Below, piece by piece: positions 27,347-36,700 of a DNA stretch of 63,185 nt. This DNA comes from Lachnospiraceae bacterium (GTDB lineage Bacteria; Bacillota; Clostridia; Lachnospirales; Lachnospiraceae): assembly GCA_017521985.1 (NCBI GenBank), contig JAFXAZ010000078.1, positions 1 to 63,185 of the forward strand. The letters are read 5' to 3'. The position numbers were made by a program, and so were the translations under genes. The notes beneath the pieces were generated by a model. It searched no databases. It was not told the origin of the DNA and saw nothing but the letters and a program-made list of their open reading frames with translations. Position 1 is the first letter of the stretch; each line of letters starts with the position of its first letter.

Positions 27347-29835
27347 TTCAAACTCTCCTCTGCATGCTCTAAAGACTCATACCCGTACAAAAGCGCGGTA
27401 TTTGTCATAATCATTTTTGCAAGATTTTCCCCGCTTCTTGCAAGATCCACCACAAAGTTTCCGTACATTTTCAGTGTTTCATGACTGTAGGTAGACAGCT
27501 CCCCTCTAAGATAGGTCTCATAAGAAGTATTAAACGGACTATCTTCGCTGGTTCGAATAGAACGACTGTTAGATGCCATATGAGGATATTCTTCTGCAAA
27601 TTGCTCCATCCAAGAAACTTGAATTTCAACAATCTGCTCGATAATGCTCTCCCTGGCAGGGGTTAACACCGGAAGCTTATCGTATATCTCCTCGTAGGAA
27701 GACGGGTCCGTAGTTTTCATCATGCGTCCATATTTTTCAGTAATTAAATTCCAGTGTTTTTCATTTGCACTTCTAAAATCCTGAATAAAACGAATGATCA
27801 ACGCCTTCGGCCATGCCAGATACTGGCTTTTACGCATTATGGAAAAAGTTCCCCAATCATCCTGACAGTCTGCTCTCCCACCTTGATTTTGCACCTCATC
27901 AAAAGCCTGCCATTCCAAAGAAACGATATAATTTACCAATTCTTCTTTTGTATTATTTTCTAAAACAACTTCATCTGTAAGCGGTGCCAGTGGGCGAGTA
28001 TTTTTTATCATCACTTTTGTAAGCAGAGCCTTGCCATAGGCCTCCAGAAATAGCTCATTTTCAGGAAGGTTTATATCTTCAAACAAGCCACTGTTTCTAC
28101 ATTCATCCACAATTAACTTGGCAATAATCTCAACAGTTCCTACCACTTTATCACTAGCGCCGGTATTATCTTCCTCCCATGCTGCTCTGCCGTCTGCAAA
28201 ATCAGCCAGCGCATCGGTCAAATCTGCTAAAACAGCCAGTTTTTCCAGGTTGGAAGCACTCTTTTTCAGCCATTTATAATATGGCGGAAATACATGATTT
28301 ACATAGTGTACAAATTTAAGAAGCTCCTCCACATATTTGTAGAGTACCATCTGGGCAGTTACATAATCTCCTCTCTTCATAGAGCGTGGATAATTATACT
28401 GACCGTATTTTCCTAAATTAATTAATGAATATGCCAGCTTAATATTCCAGATTTTTGTATCAAATATATCATAAAACGCATACCTTCTGCGACTGAATTC
28501 TCCGCTTGGGTCGTGGAAGATGCGACCATTTAATAAGCATGCCATTCCATCTTCTGAAACAGCAAGCAGTGCATTCGCATCCGGTATTTCAGAAGCATTG
28601 GTATAACCTGTAAAATATCGGAAAAAGTCATCCATGCAAAAAACACCTACACGTCCGGCACCATTGACGTTTTTTCGTATATAGCCTTTGTAGGACATGG
28701 GTAGTTTCTCATACCATTTCTGAAGGTCTTTGCCGATAAGTTTGTAATCTTCACGTGTCAGCCAAATACAAAAGCCGGGACCCCAATCATGGTCTGTAGA
28801 AACTGTATCATCAAAGCCGAAGCATTCACTGCCTTCACCTACCAGACCAATTGCCATTCTGGAAACAAAGGCTCTAAAATGCTCATATAAGCTTTCTTTT
28901 GCGACACACTCATAAAATTCCTCTGACAAGTCTAAGCCTCGAATTTGGGCATTCTGCGCGATTTGTGGTGTGTTTATGGATGACATATCGTCTCTGGCAA
29001 CTGCCGCAGACCTGAAAATATCCTCCGGCTCCTCTGTGAGAATCATGCCAAGTCCCTGTTCCACCACATGCAGATTTTCCAGAATACGATAAAAGGCCTC
29101 ACTTTTTCCGCAGTGTTTCATTTGCTCATATAATGCTTCCAAATAACATTCTCTTGCTTCTTCCAACTGTCCTAACGAAACATATGCTTGTCCCATGGCA
29201 GCCACCGCAGCATTATAGTGAAAATCTTTTTCTTCAAAGCGATTAAAAATAGCCAGAGATTGCTCTAAATGTGAAATAGCCTGCTCGGTTTTTCCAAGCT
29301 GCAATAAGGTAGCCCCCAAATTACTGTGTGTAATGGCTACTTTAATAATGTCCTCACCTGTTGAAACGATGCTCAGTGCCTGGCGTAAACATACAGCCGC
29401 ACTTTCAAAATCCCCCATCTCCTGATATAACAGACTCAAATTATTGTAAAGAGAAGCAAATCGCTCATCATTTGGATCCAGATTTTCCTGATAAATCGGA
29501 AAAATACTTTCATAAAAATCCAAAGATTCTTTATGAAGGCCTGCTGCGCGAAGCGCATTTGCCACATTTAAACTGGTAGTGGCATAGGGTAATGTGCCTT
29601 CATACCCCATCTGCTGCATTAACGTTAAAACCTGTTCACTATAATCCAAAGATTTCTGATATTGACTGGTATCTCTGAAAAAACCAATCATTTCATTCAT
29701 TATCGTAATACAGGCACCATAATCCTGCTCGCTGTAAGCCTGTTCCAACTGTTTTGTCAGATAAGGCTCCACGGCCTGAATATCCTGTTTGGCAAACAAT
29801 GCCTCCAGTCCGTCTAATATATGTTGAACATTCAT
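27343..29835 (-). CDS. TPR protein with DUF4037 nucleotidyltransferase-like domain
   Basis: The 830-residue cytosolic protein begins with tetratricopeptide repeats (about residues 1-245; examples are ERFASLYNNLSLLYQEMGDF and THSNLGATLLQLGKTEQAIS). A DUF4037-type region follows (about 300-640) with GEGSECFGFDDTVSTDHDWG, which looks like a nucleotidyltransferase GS...DxD motif. The C-terminal third is helical (MMKTTDPSSYEEIYDKLPVL). Relatives are annotated only as DUF4037 proteins, so the target is unknown. It lies two bases behind the RNase G gene and overlaps the TraX gene by four bases. A role in modifying RNA, protein or an antibiotic-like small molecule is possible; none is demonstrated. 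Confidence 0.75.
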   Translation of the reverse strand: MNVQHILDGLEALFAKQDIQAVEPYLTKQLEQAYSEQDYGACITIMNEMIGFFRDTSQYQKSLDYSEQVLTLMQQMGYEGTLPYATTSLNVANALRAAGLHKESLDFYESIFPIYQENLDPNDERFASLYNNLSLLYQEMGDFESAAVCLRQALSIVSTGEDIIKVAITHSNLGATLLQLGKTEQAISHLEQSLAIFNRFEEKDFHYNAAVAAMGQAYVSLGQLEEARECYLEALYEQMKHCGKSEAFYRILENLHVVEQGLGMILTEEPEDIFRSAAVARDDMSSINTPQIAQNAQIRGLDLSEEFYECVAKESLYEHFRAFVSRMAIGLVGEGSECFGFDDTVSTDHDWGPGFCIWLTREDYKLIGKDLQKWYEKLPMSYKGYIRKNVNGAGRVGVFCMDDFFRYFTGYTNASEIPDANALLAVSEDGMACLLNGRIFHDPSGEFSRRRYAFYDIFDTKIWNIKLAYSLINLGKYGQYNYPRSMKRGDYVTAQMVLYKYVEELLKFVHYVNHVFPPYYKWLKKSASNLEKLAVLADLTDALADFADGRAAWEEDNTGASDKVVGTVEIIAKLIVDECRNSGLFEDINLPENELFLEAYGKALLTKVMIKNTRPLAPLTDEVVLENNTKEELVNYIVSLEWQAFDEVQNQGGRADCQDDWGTFSIMRKSQYLAWPKALIIRFIQDFRSANEKHWNLITEKYGRMMKTTDPSSYEEIYDKLPVLTPARESIIEQIVEIQVSWMEQFAEEYPHMASNSRSIRTSEDSPFNTSYETYLRGELSTYSHETLKMYGNFVVDLARSGENLAKMIMTNTALLYGYESLEHAEESLK

Positions 29836-29837
29836 AA

Positions 29838-31100
29838 TTACCTCAAAATTTCATGCAATGCTTTGCTTTTTTTATTACGTGTAAGCTCCAAAAGTCCCAG
29901 TCTGGTAAAATCATACACCGCTATCTTACTGTAATCTGCTTTTGCACACTCCTTCATATAACTCAAAATAGCATGCTCGTTTTCCTTGGATTTCATGTTA
30001 ATAAAATCCACAATTACCATGCCGCTTATATTACGAAGACGTAACTGCCTTGCAAGTTCTGCAGCCGCTTCTCTATTTACCTCATAAAAAAGAGCTTCGC
30101 TGTCGTCGCCTTTTCGAATGGCTTTTCCGGTATTCACATCTACCACCGTCATTGCTTCTGTTGGCTCAATATACAAATAACCACCGCTTGGAAGCCACAC
30201 CTTGGTCTGCAACAACTCGTCAATTTTAAACGTCAAACCATATAGTGTTTCTAAAGAAATTTTTTCATCTTGGTGCAAACGTATTTTGTCTGCTTCGGAA
30301 GCATGCACCAATTCTTTTAACGTCTGAAGCATGGTAAAATCATCTGTCACATACTCTTCAATGGCAAAACCACATAAATGCAGCTCGTGCCAAACCTCGC
30401 TAAGCCAGGTTACAGGCCTTTGATGTACAGTATAGCAGGTTCGCATGGATGCCTGTGAAATTAAGCGACGTAAAGAAGCAGTTGTCTGTTCCACATCTTG
30501 TAATAAAACATCCAGCTTCTCTTCTGCCACCAGCTTGCCGGCATCGGTTCGAATGGTAATATCCACATCCTCCATGCCAATCAACTTTTTGTCACGGGTT
30601 ACAATTGCTTTAGAAACAAGGTAATTTAAAATAATGTCTTTTTCTTTTGCAGATAGTTTCTTGGAAAATAGCAAATTTCCACTACCCATATGAGCAACTG
30701 CATATTTTGCGGTCATATCTAACTTTGCAGTAAGGGTATAGTCCTTGGTTTTCATAGGCTCACGTACTACTTTCACAAGCACCTCGTCACCGGACTTTAA
30801 TTTGCCGTTAAATTTTCCATTGGTAACAACAGCCTGCTCCAAATCAACCAACGACAGAAAACCCATGTCCTTTGCCTGATTTAGTGCAACAAAGGCGGCG
30901 GGAATATTGTTTACTACATTGGTTACTTTTCCAGTCACAATAGTTCCTGCAGGTAATACCTGTTCATCCGGTATTACTTTGATATATTCCAGCTTATTAT
31001 CTGCAATAAAACAAGCGACCCGATGAGTTTCGCTCTCCTTATGAAATTTTCCATACTTGTAAGAGGTAATAATCAACTTGCCGCTTATTTTGCTTGTCAT
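29838..31100 (-). CDS. rng: Ribonuclease E/G family protein
   Basis: The 420-residue protein is an RNase E/G family endoribonuclease for RNA processing and decay. An S1-like region near residues 35-110 (GTIVTGKVTNVVNNIPAAFV) precedes the catalytic domain. YIEPTEAMTVVDVNTGKAI contains the Asp of the DNase I-like metal site, and GMVIVDFINM supplies the second catalytic Asp. It is shorter than E. coli RNase G (489 residues) and no C-terminal CPxC zinc-link motif is evident. The gene lies between CapA-like and TPR-protein genes in the leftward operon. In many Clostridia this gene sits beside TIGR03960/TIGR03936, as here. Confidence 0.88.
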   Translation of the reverse strand: MTSKISGKLIITSYKYGKFHKESETHRVACFIADNKLEYIKVIPDEQVLPAGTIVTGKVTNVVNNIPAAFVALNQAKDMGFLSLVDLEQAVVTNGKFNGKLKSGDEVLVKVVREPMKTKDYTLTAKLDMTAKYAVAHMGSGNLLFSKKLSAKEKDIILNYLVSKAIVTRDKKLIGMEDVDITIRTDAGKLVAEEKLDVLLQDVEQTTASLRRLISQASMRTCYTVHQRPVTWLSEVWHELHLCGFAIEEYVTDDFTMLQTLKELVHASEADKIRLHQDEKISLETLYGLTFKIDELLQTKVWLPSGGYLYIEPTEAMTVVDVNTGKAIRKGDDSEALFYEVNREAAAELARQLRLRNISGMVIVDFINMKSKENEHAILSYMKECAKADYSKIAVYDFTRLGLLELTRNKKSKALHEILR

Positions 31101-31112
31101 ATTTAGATTCCT

Positions 31113-32366
31113 TTATTTATAATTCTCTGTAAAAACTTGTTCACATAACTGCTCACAATATTCCTTGGAAAAGGCAGCATCCTGCAAACGAATTTGATTT
31201 TTTTCGGCCAATTCCACGGTATAATCGCTTAATTTGTACACGGTCACACCATTTACACCCTGCTCTAAATGTGCCACAACCGGCTCTAAGCCGTAATCTG
31301 AAATACACACTTCCTCGTCTTTAATCTCCAAGGTAACCTGTGCCATGCCGCCAACCATGCGGTTTGCAATACCGTTTCCTGACTCACCGGTCCAGTTTAC
31401 AAAATTCCCTAAGGAATAATACACCAGCATTTCGTGACCGCTTTCCTCGTCAACCACCCATTCTATAGGCTGAATTACATGAGGGTGGGTACCAAGTACC
31501 AAATCCACACCATTTGCCGCAAAAAGCTTCGCCCACTTTTCCTGGTTACCGGACTGCTTTAACTGATACTCCGTACCCCAATGAGGACATACAATCGTAA
31601 AATCAGCCAATTTCTCTGCTTTCTCAATATCCTCAAGTACCTTTGCTTCATCCAAAAGGTCTACTGCATAAGGCATCCCCTCCGGAAGCGGAATGCCATT
31701 GGTACCATAGGTGTAATTTAAAATTGCAATTCTAAAATCGCCCTGTTCGTAAATAAAAATATCATCCTGCGCTTCCTGGCTGTCATGAATACCCAAAACT
31801 GTAATTTCCGGATAAGATTCCTTCCAAAAATTTATACAGTTTAACAGTCCTTTTCTACCTTTATCCAAGGCATGATTTGTCCCATGGCAAACCACATCAA
31901 AGCCCGCATTTACAAGCGCATCCCCGGCCGAGAAAGCTGCATTAAACGCAGGATAACCGCTGATTCCAAGCTCCTCACCACCAATAATTACCTCTTGGTT
32001 AACAATTGCAAGGTCAGCTGCCTGAATATCCTCTGTCATATGTGCAAAAATAGCTTCGTAATTGTAACTGCCATCTTCCTGAAGGGCAGCCGCCTCTACC
32101 GAGTCATGGAGCAAAATATCGCCTACCATGATAAGGGAAAGTGTTGCAGGTGGAGAAGGAATAGGTTCCGTGGTAACCGCTGATTCTTCTTCCGTAACAA
32201 CAATTTCCGACTCGATGGATGCAGGTTCGGATGTGGTTTCTGAAGCCGAAGGTTCAGATTTATCATTAAATATGGTTTCTGCTATAGCAGAATATTCAAA
32301 TATGCCACAACCTGTAAATAACATCACAGTCAGCAGCCATATTAAACATTTTTTTATATAAGCCAT
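31113..32366 (-). CDS. CapA family lipoprotein (PGA_cap metallophosphatase-like)
   Basis: The 417-residue protein begins with a lipoprotein signal (hydrophobic IWLLTVMLFTGC, Cys near residue 19), then a Ser/Glu/Thr linker, then a CapA/PGA_cap domain resembling calcineurin-like phosphatases. Motifs are MVGDILLHD near residue 80, NQEVIIGG, HGTNHALDKG, HWGTEYQ and LGTHPHVIQPIEW. Proteins of this family are linked to poly-gamma-glutamate capsule, but many homologues in Clostridia have unknown roles at the cell surface. The ATG at 32366 follows GGAG at good spacing and is preferred over 32381. The gene overlaps the upstream TIGR03936 gene end by a few bases at most and is within the operon. Confidence 0.85.
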   Translation of the reverse strand: MAYIKKCLIWLLTVMLFTGCGIFEYSAIAETIFNDKSEPSASETTSEPASIESEIVVTEEESAVTTEPIPSPPATLSLIMVGDILLHDSVEAAALQEDGSYNYEAIFAHMTEDIQAADLAIVNQEVIIGGEELGISGYPAFNAAFSAGDALVNAGFDVVCHGTNHALDKGRKGLLNCINFWKESYPEITVLGIHDSQEAQDDIFIYEQGDFRIAILNYTYGTNGIPLPEGMPYAVDLLDEAKVLEDIEKAEKLADFTIVCPHWGTEYQLKQSGNQEKWAKLFAANGVDLVLGTHPHVIQPIEWVVDEESGHEMLVYYSLGNFVNWTGESGNGIANRMVGGMAQVTLEIKDEEVCISDYGLEPVVAHLEQGVNGVTVYKLSDYTVELAEKNQIRLQDAAFSKEYCEQLCEQVFTENYK

Positions 32367-32368
32367 AT

Positions 32369-33076
32369 TTACTCCATCCATTCCCCAAACTCGGCCAGCG
32401 GAATATACTTCACATTTCCATCCTTATAAACCTTACTTCCGTAGGTTTCCTCACGGGTAATCATCAGCGCATTTTCCCGAAGCCTCTCACCACAATATGC
32501 CGCAAAGGCATCCATTACTAACGTAGGCTTTATATTGCCTTCACTGCTGGCATTTACCAGCAAATACAAGCTGTCCTCTGACACTTTATAGTCATAAATA
32601 GCAGGCTTTAAATCAATTTCCGCAGTCCCCTTTTTGGTAGCTTTCGTCACCATAATCTGTGGTTGTGACATAAACGCTTCAAATTTCTGATGCCATCCGT
32701 CTTCAAAGCCTCGGCTTTCTCGGAAAGAAATCGTATATCCTGCAGCCGCAACACTTGCCATCGCGTTGCCTGCTTTATCCGGTAAGAGACGTACGTCTGT
32801 CACTTGAATCCAAGGCACGCTTACTGCATTAAATTTATCCATAAAATCCTGACTGGAAATCGGTGTAAGAATTTCCACATCGAAATATTCGCCATTACTC
32901 TCTAAGCCTACACCCAAAGGGGAAGCGAAAGACATTATCTGATGTGGGCTGAAGCCTGTGGAATATGCCACATCAATCTCTGCACGGCGAAGTCCTTTCT
33001 GGAAAAAGCGCATCACGTCTAAGTGCCCGATAAATTTTACCGGACCAAATTTTTTGAATTTAATTCTTAACTTCAA
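32369..33076 (-). CDS. TIGR03936 family radical SAM-associated protein (DUF2344)
   Basis: The 235-residue protein matches the TIGR03936/DUF2344 family, encoded next to or fused with TIGR03960 radical SAM proteins. The family start is recognised as LRIKFKKFGPVKFIGHLD, followed by STGFSPHQIMSFASPLGVG. A TTG start at 33076 is chosen because it lies 8 bases after a GGAGG site and gives the usual family N-terminus; the frame continues upstream to an ATG at 33094 inside the ribosome site. It overlaps the TIGR03960 gene by 17 bases. The pair probably performs a shared modification, but the biochemical reaction is not established. Confidence 0.85.
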   Translation of the reverse strand: MKLRIKFKKFGPVKFIGHLDVMRFFQKGLRRAEIDVAYSTGFSPHQIMSFASPLGVGLESNGEYFDVEILTPISSQDFMDKFNAVSVPWIQVTDVRLLPDKAGNAMASVAAAGYTISFRESRGFEDGWHQKFEAFMSQPQIMVTKATKKGTAEIDLKPAIYDYKVSEDSLYLLVNASSEGNIKPTLVMDAFAAYCGERLRENALMITREETYGSKVYKDGNVKYIPLAEFGEWME

Positions 33077-34937
33077 AACACACACCTCCTCCAAATCTCA
33101 TAGCACCACAACCTTGACACTGCATGCGACAGTTTGGTGTCACCGTTTCGCCTAAGGCCTTCTGCCACTCTCTCTTTAAAAATGCCTTTGTTACACCGCA
33201 ATCGATGAAATCCCAAGGGAAAATCTCATCCAAATCACGCTCTCTTGTGGTGTAGAATCCAATATCTACGCCACACTCGTCAAAGCTTTCCAGCCACTTG
33301 TTGTTATCAAAGTATTCGCTCCAAGAGTCATACATACAGCCTTTTTCATATGCCTTTAAAATAACATCTGCCACTTTTCTGTCACCGCGGGCAAATACAC
33401 CTTCCAAAACGCTGACATCTGCTTCGTGGTAATTGTATTTAATGGACTTTTGATTTAACTGAGAAGCAATGGCACGCTTTGTCTGGTGCGCCTTTTCAAT
33501 AAATTCCTCTTTCGTAAACTGCTTTGCCCACTGGAATGGTGTAAATGGCTTTGGAATAAAGAAAGAGGTGCTTGTCACAATCTGTACCTTGCCGTTTACA
33601 CGCTTCTCCTTTGGCACGGTCTCAAAAAATGTTGCGGCGATTTTATTAGAAAGTTCTGCTATACCGCGGATATCTTCCTCGGTTTCCGTTGGCAGACCCA
33701 GCATAAAGTATAATTTTACCTTAGTCCAGCCACCTTCAAAAGCAAGGGCTGCACCTTTTAAAATTACTTCTTCGGTAAGTCCTTTATTGATTACGTCACG
33801 AAGTCTCTGACTGCCTGCTTCCGGGGCAAAGGTCAGGCTGCTCTTTTTCACATCCTGCACCTTACTCATAACATCCAAAGAAAAGGCATCAATTCGTAAA
33901 GACGGCAGAGAAATATTAGTGTGACGCTTATTACATTCCTCAATCAAGAAATCAATCAATTCCGGAAGCTGTGAATAGTCACTGGAACTCAAAGAGCTTA
34001 AAGAAATTTCCTCATAACCGGTATTTTTTAAAAGCTCTACCGCGTATTGTTTCAGTTTTTCTACATCACGTTCACGCACCGGACGATAAATCTGACCTGC
34101 CTGGCAGAAACGACAACCACGAATACAACCGCGCTGAATTTCCAATACTACACGATCCTGAGTCGCCTTAATATATGGAACAACTGTTTTTGTCGGATAA
34201 TAGCAATCGGATACATCCATCACGATTTCCTTTAATACCGTAGCAGGAACCCCTTCTTTCACAGGGGTAAAGCTTGCAATGGTACCGTCTTCTTTATACT
34301 GTACATCATACATGCTTGGCACATACATACCAGGCACCTTACTTGCCTTATATAAAAATTCCTGACGACTCTTGGCCTCTTTCCGGCACGCCTTGTACAC
34401 ATCCAAAAGCTTACGATAGTGAGTCTCGCCCTCGCCAATATAAAACATATCAAAAAAGTCTGCTATTGGCTCCGGATTGTAGGTACACGGACCACCACCG
34501 ATTACAATCGGATAATCCCATCCATCGCCTCTCTCAGAAGCTTTTAAAGGAATCTGTGCCAAATCCAATACCTGCAAAATATTGGTATAACACATTTCAT
34601 ACTGAATCGTAATACCAAGGAAATCAAAGTCCTTTACCGGCTCCTGGGATTCCAGTGCAAACAGCGGAATATTTTCTTCACGCATAATACGATCCAAATC
34701 CACCCATGGACTATAGACACGCTCACACCAGGTATCCTCAAAACTATTAAACATACCATATAAAATCTGAATGCCCTGATGGGACATACCAATCTCATAA
34801 ACGTCCGGGAAACACATGGCAAAACGCACGTCCACCTTAGACTTTTCCTTTACCACCGCGTTTACTTCATTACCTATGTAACGAGCCGGCTTGTCCACCT
34901 TCATTAAAATGTCATCTGACAATGCTAATTTTATCAT
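33060..34937 (-). CDS. TIGR03960 family B12-binding-domain radical SAM protein
   Basis: The 625-residue protein has an N-terminal region resembling a B12-binding fold (about residues 20-200; GIQILYGMF, IVIGGGPCTYNPEPIADF), a radical SAM core with the cluster motif CIRGCRFC near residue 275, and a C-terminal Cys motif CRMQCQGCGAMRFGGG that may bind metal. Homologues occur across Clostridia next to TIGR03936 and RNase G, as here. The reaction is unknown; an RNA or ribosome-related modification has been suspected from genomic context. It is the first gene of the leftward operon and has a candidate promoter at 34992-35020. Confidence 0.9.
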   Translation of the reverse strand: MIKLALSDDILMKVDKPARYIGNEVNAVVKEKSKVDVRFAMCFPDVYEIGMSHQGIQILYGMFNSFEDTWCERVYSPWVDLDRIMREENIPLFALESQEPVKDFDFLGITIQYEMCYTNILQVLDLAQIPLKASERGDGWDYPIVIGGGPCTYNPEPIADFFDMFYIGEGETHYRKLLDVYKACRKEAKSRQEFLYKASKVPGMYVPSMYDVQYKEDGTIASFTPVKEGVPATVLKEIVMDVSDCYYPTKTVVPYIKATQDRVVLEIQRGCIRGCRFCQAGQIYRPVRERDVEKLKQYAVELLKNTGYEEISLSSLSSSDYSQLPELIDFLIEECNKRHTNISLPSLRIDAFSLDVMSKVQDVKKSSLTFAPEAGSQRLRDVINKGLTEEVILKGAALAFEGGWTKVKLYFMLGLPTETEEDIRGIAELSNKIAATFFETVPKEKRVNGKVQIVTSTSFFIPKPFTPFQWAKQFTKEEFIEKAHQTKRAIASQLNQKSIKYNYHEADVSVLEGVFARGDRKVADVILKAYEKGCMYDSWSEYFDNNKWLESFDECGVDIGFYTTRERDLDEIFPWDFIDCGVTKAFLKREWQKALGETVTPNCRMQCQGCGAMRFGGGVCFEVKN

Positions 34938-34963
34938 AAAACTATTTTCCTTTTAAATAACGT

Positions 34964-34992
34964 TAAGACTGTGTTGAAAAAACACAGTCTTA
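34964..34992. terminator. Strong hairpin upstream of the TIGR03960 gene
   Basis: TAAGACTGTGTT at 34964-34975 pairs perfectly with AACACAGTCTTA at 34981-34992 around a GAAAA loop. On the - strand the loop reads TTTTC and only a modest T-rich tract follows. It could terminate transcription from the gene at 35077-35715, or form the 5' end of the TIGR03960 transcript if the adjacent promoter is used. Confidence 0.6.
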
Positions 34993-35020
34993 TCTTAACA
35001 TTTTCATTAACGTTTTGCAA
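34992..35020 (-). promoter_or_regulatory. Candidate promoter of the TIGR03960 operon
   Basis: On the - strand TTGCAA (35015-35020) and TAAGAT (34992-34997) are spaced 17 bases and lie about 60 bases upstream of the TIGR03960 start codon. The -10 touches the hairpin described next to it. The match is moderate. Confidence 0.4.
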
Positions 35021-35076
35021 GTTCGTTAGTAATTTCCTACCAAGTCACATCCCAAGTTATAAAAATATTTTCATTA

Positions 35077-35715
35077 TTAATTTTTGTTTATAAAATATGA
35101 AACCCCTAGACTAACCGTGTTGGTATTTTCAGTTGAAGGAATAACTGAAAGAAAAATACGTGTTACGGAGTTATCATCCGCTATATGCTCCCATGTATAA
35201 GTAATAACATCAATTGGTGACTTATCATCGGCTGAACTATCTTTTAGTATGAAATTCTCACCATAAAGTTTAATTAGTTCATCTCTTGTTTTCGTAGCTA
35301 AATCTTCTAATTTATTATTCTTCATTTTATCAACATTATTTTTAAATGTCAGTTGCACACTCTTAAGTTCACCTAATTCAAGTTGATAAGATATCTGTCC
35401 ATAGTTGTCAAACAATTTCACATATTTATCTTGTTCTTTTGGTGAGAAGATAGCAAACTCATAATTCGTATTCGTTCTATAATCAAAGGGTTCCTGTTCT
35501 GAACCAAACTCAGGATTATCGAAGGTATAACCTAAATTTTCTTCCAGTTCATTAATCGACATCAGCCATTCAACACCTGGATAAACATATTCACCACTCT
35601 CTCTTTGAAGTGAAGACAGATTCAAAGTATCCGCAGTATTCTTGCTGCAAACAATCATAACTACACTAATTAAGCAGAGAGCTGCTACCATGAAACCTAC
35701 TTTTTTCTTAGTCAT
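35077..35715 (-). CDS. Hypothetical exported protein
   Basis: I do not recognise this protein. From the ATG at 35715 it has 212 residues with a basic start MTKKK and a hydrophobic segment VGFMVAALCLISVVMIVC. That is either a signal peptide with an atypical lipobox (Val before Cys) or a single membrane anchor. The exported part is acidic and contains VEWLMSINELEENLGYTFD and ITYTWEHIADDNSVTRIFLS, suggesting a beta-rich domain. The longer frame to 35757 adds residues before the signal and is less likely. It stands alone, with a hairpin after its end and another secreted protein gene upstream. Confidence 0.55.
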   Translation of the reverse strand: MTKKKVGFMVAALCLISVVMIVCSKNTADTLNLSSLQRESGEYVYPGVEWLMSINELEENLGYTFDNPEFGSEQEPFDYRTNTNYEFAIFSPKEQDKYVKLFDNYGQISYQLELGELKSVQLTFKNNVDKMKNNKLEDLATKTRDELIKLYGENFILKDSSADDKSPIDVITYTWEHIADDNSVTRIFLSVIPSTENTNTVSLGVSYFINKN

Positions 35716-35804
35716 AAATGTACCTGATATATTGTAATCGACTCGTCTAGCAGTCATTCACAAATATACCTTTTCCTTTCTATCAACCTTTTCGACTATG
35801 CCAT

Positions 35805-36293
35805 TTAGGAAATATCACACGGACATACATGATATTTACCTTTACTACAATTTTGATGTATTTCCCAGCAGTCATGGTAACCAAAAACTTCGACAATATT
35901 ATAACAAGCAATGCATATAGAAGCAGAACGGCTATTAAGATACGCAACATTACAAGTTTCTGTCCACAAAAAACCATATTTATGTGTACCAGAATCATAG
36001 TGTATTTCTTCTGCCGCACATACGATTGGAGCAGAATCACCACACTGGCTGCATGTCATCATAGGACTAATATCAGGTATGTTTATATGAAGTATTTCAC
36101 TGTTATCTTCACACACACCATGATCATGTTCTTCACCATTCATACATTTTATTATGTTATTAATTTTTTTAGTTTCATAGGAATGATCAATAATATCATT
36201 AGGTATACTGCTAGCCATAGATACAATTGTTGAAATTATTACTAGAATAGTTGTAAATAACATTGTCAAGAACAGTCTAGAATATTTTTTCAT
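35805..36293 (-). CDS. Small cysteine-rich secreted protein
   Basis: The 162-residue protein starts at 36293 behind AAGGAGA and begins with a clear signal peptide (MKKYSRLFLTMLFTTILVII, with cleavage probably after SMASS-like residues near 30). The mature part contains about a dozen cysteines, arranged in pairs such as CSQCG, CIAC and CPC and accompanied by several histidines (EEHDHGVC, GYHDCWEIHQNC, KGKYHVCPC). This suggests zinc binding or multiple disulfides. I recognise no family. The frame continues upstream to 36452 but without a ribosome site. Its neighbour at 35077-35715 is also exported, so both may act at the surface. Confidence 0.62.
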   Translation of the reverse strand: MKKYSRLFLTMLFTTILVIISTIVSMASSIPNDIIDHSYETKKINNIIKCMNGEEHDHGVCEDNSEILHINIPDISPMMTCSQCGDSAPIVCAAEEIHYDSGTHKYGFLWTETCNVAYLNSRSASICIACYNIVEVFGYHDCWEIHQNCSKGKYHVCPCDIS

Positions 36294-36700
36294 TAAAAAT
36301 TCTCCTTTATAATTTTTTTGAAGTACTTCTGTTACATAAGTTAACACAAACACTTCTTTTAGTAAAGCGAATATAATTCCAGTAAAATATTCATCTACAA
36401 CATGTATATTGTTTGTGTTTTTTAAATTGTAGATTGACTTTCTGTAGCACAAAGGGTATAATGGTTTGTTTTAATATCAAGCATCAAAAAATGGCGTTAA
36501 TTAACAATCAGCAGAACTGTGAAATGACTCACAGCCCTGCTGATTTTCTGTTTTATATTTTGCACTTTAAAATAGTTTTAATTTGTTAGTGGAAGATGTA
36601 GTTTCTTCTCTAATTCATAAATAAAATCTGTTGACTTTGTTGTGTTAATATATTTTGTTTCACCTTTTGTAACTCTAAAATCTTTATGAAAGACAGAAGC
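36294..36700. other. Non-coding stretch with terminator and possible coding remnant
   Basis: This 407-base A/T-rich stretch holds the leader of the cysteine-rich gene, the hairpin at 36506-36545, and, on the - strand at about 36581-36700, about 40 codons that stay open in frame after the TGA of the XRE gene. I see no other gene in it. Confidence 0.5.
36506..36545. terminator. Two-part hairpin terminator
   Basis: AATCAGCAG at 36506-36514 pairs with CTGCTGATT at 36537-36545, and inside it CTGTGA (36517-36522) pairs with TCACAG (36529-36534). TTTTCTGTTTT follows on the + strand; the - strand has a weaker T-rich tract. It lies downstream of the XRE gene. Confidence 0.75.
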
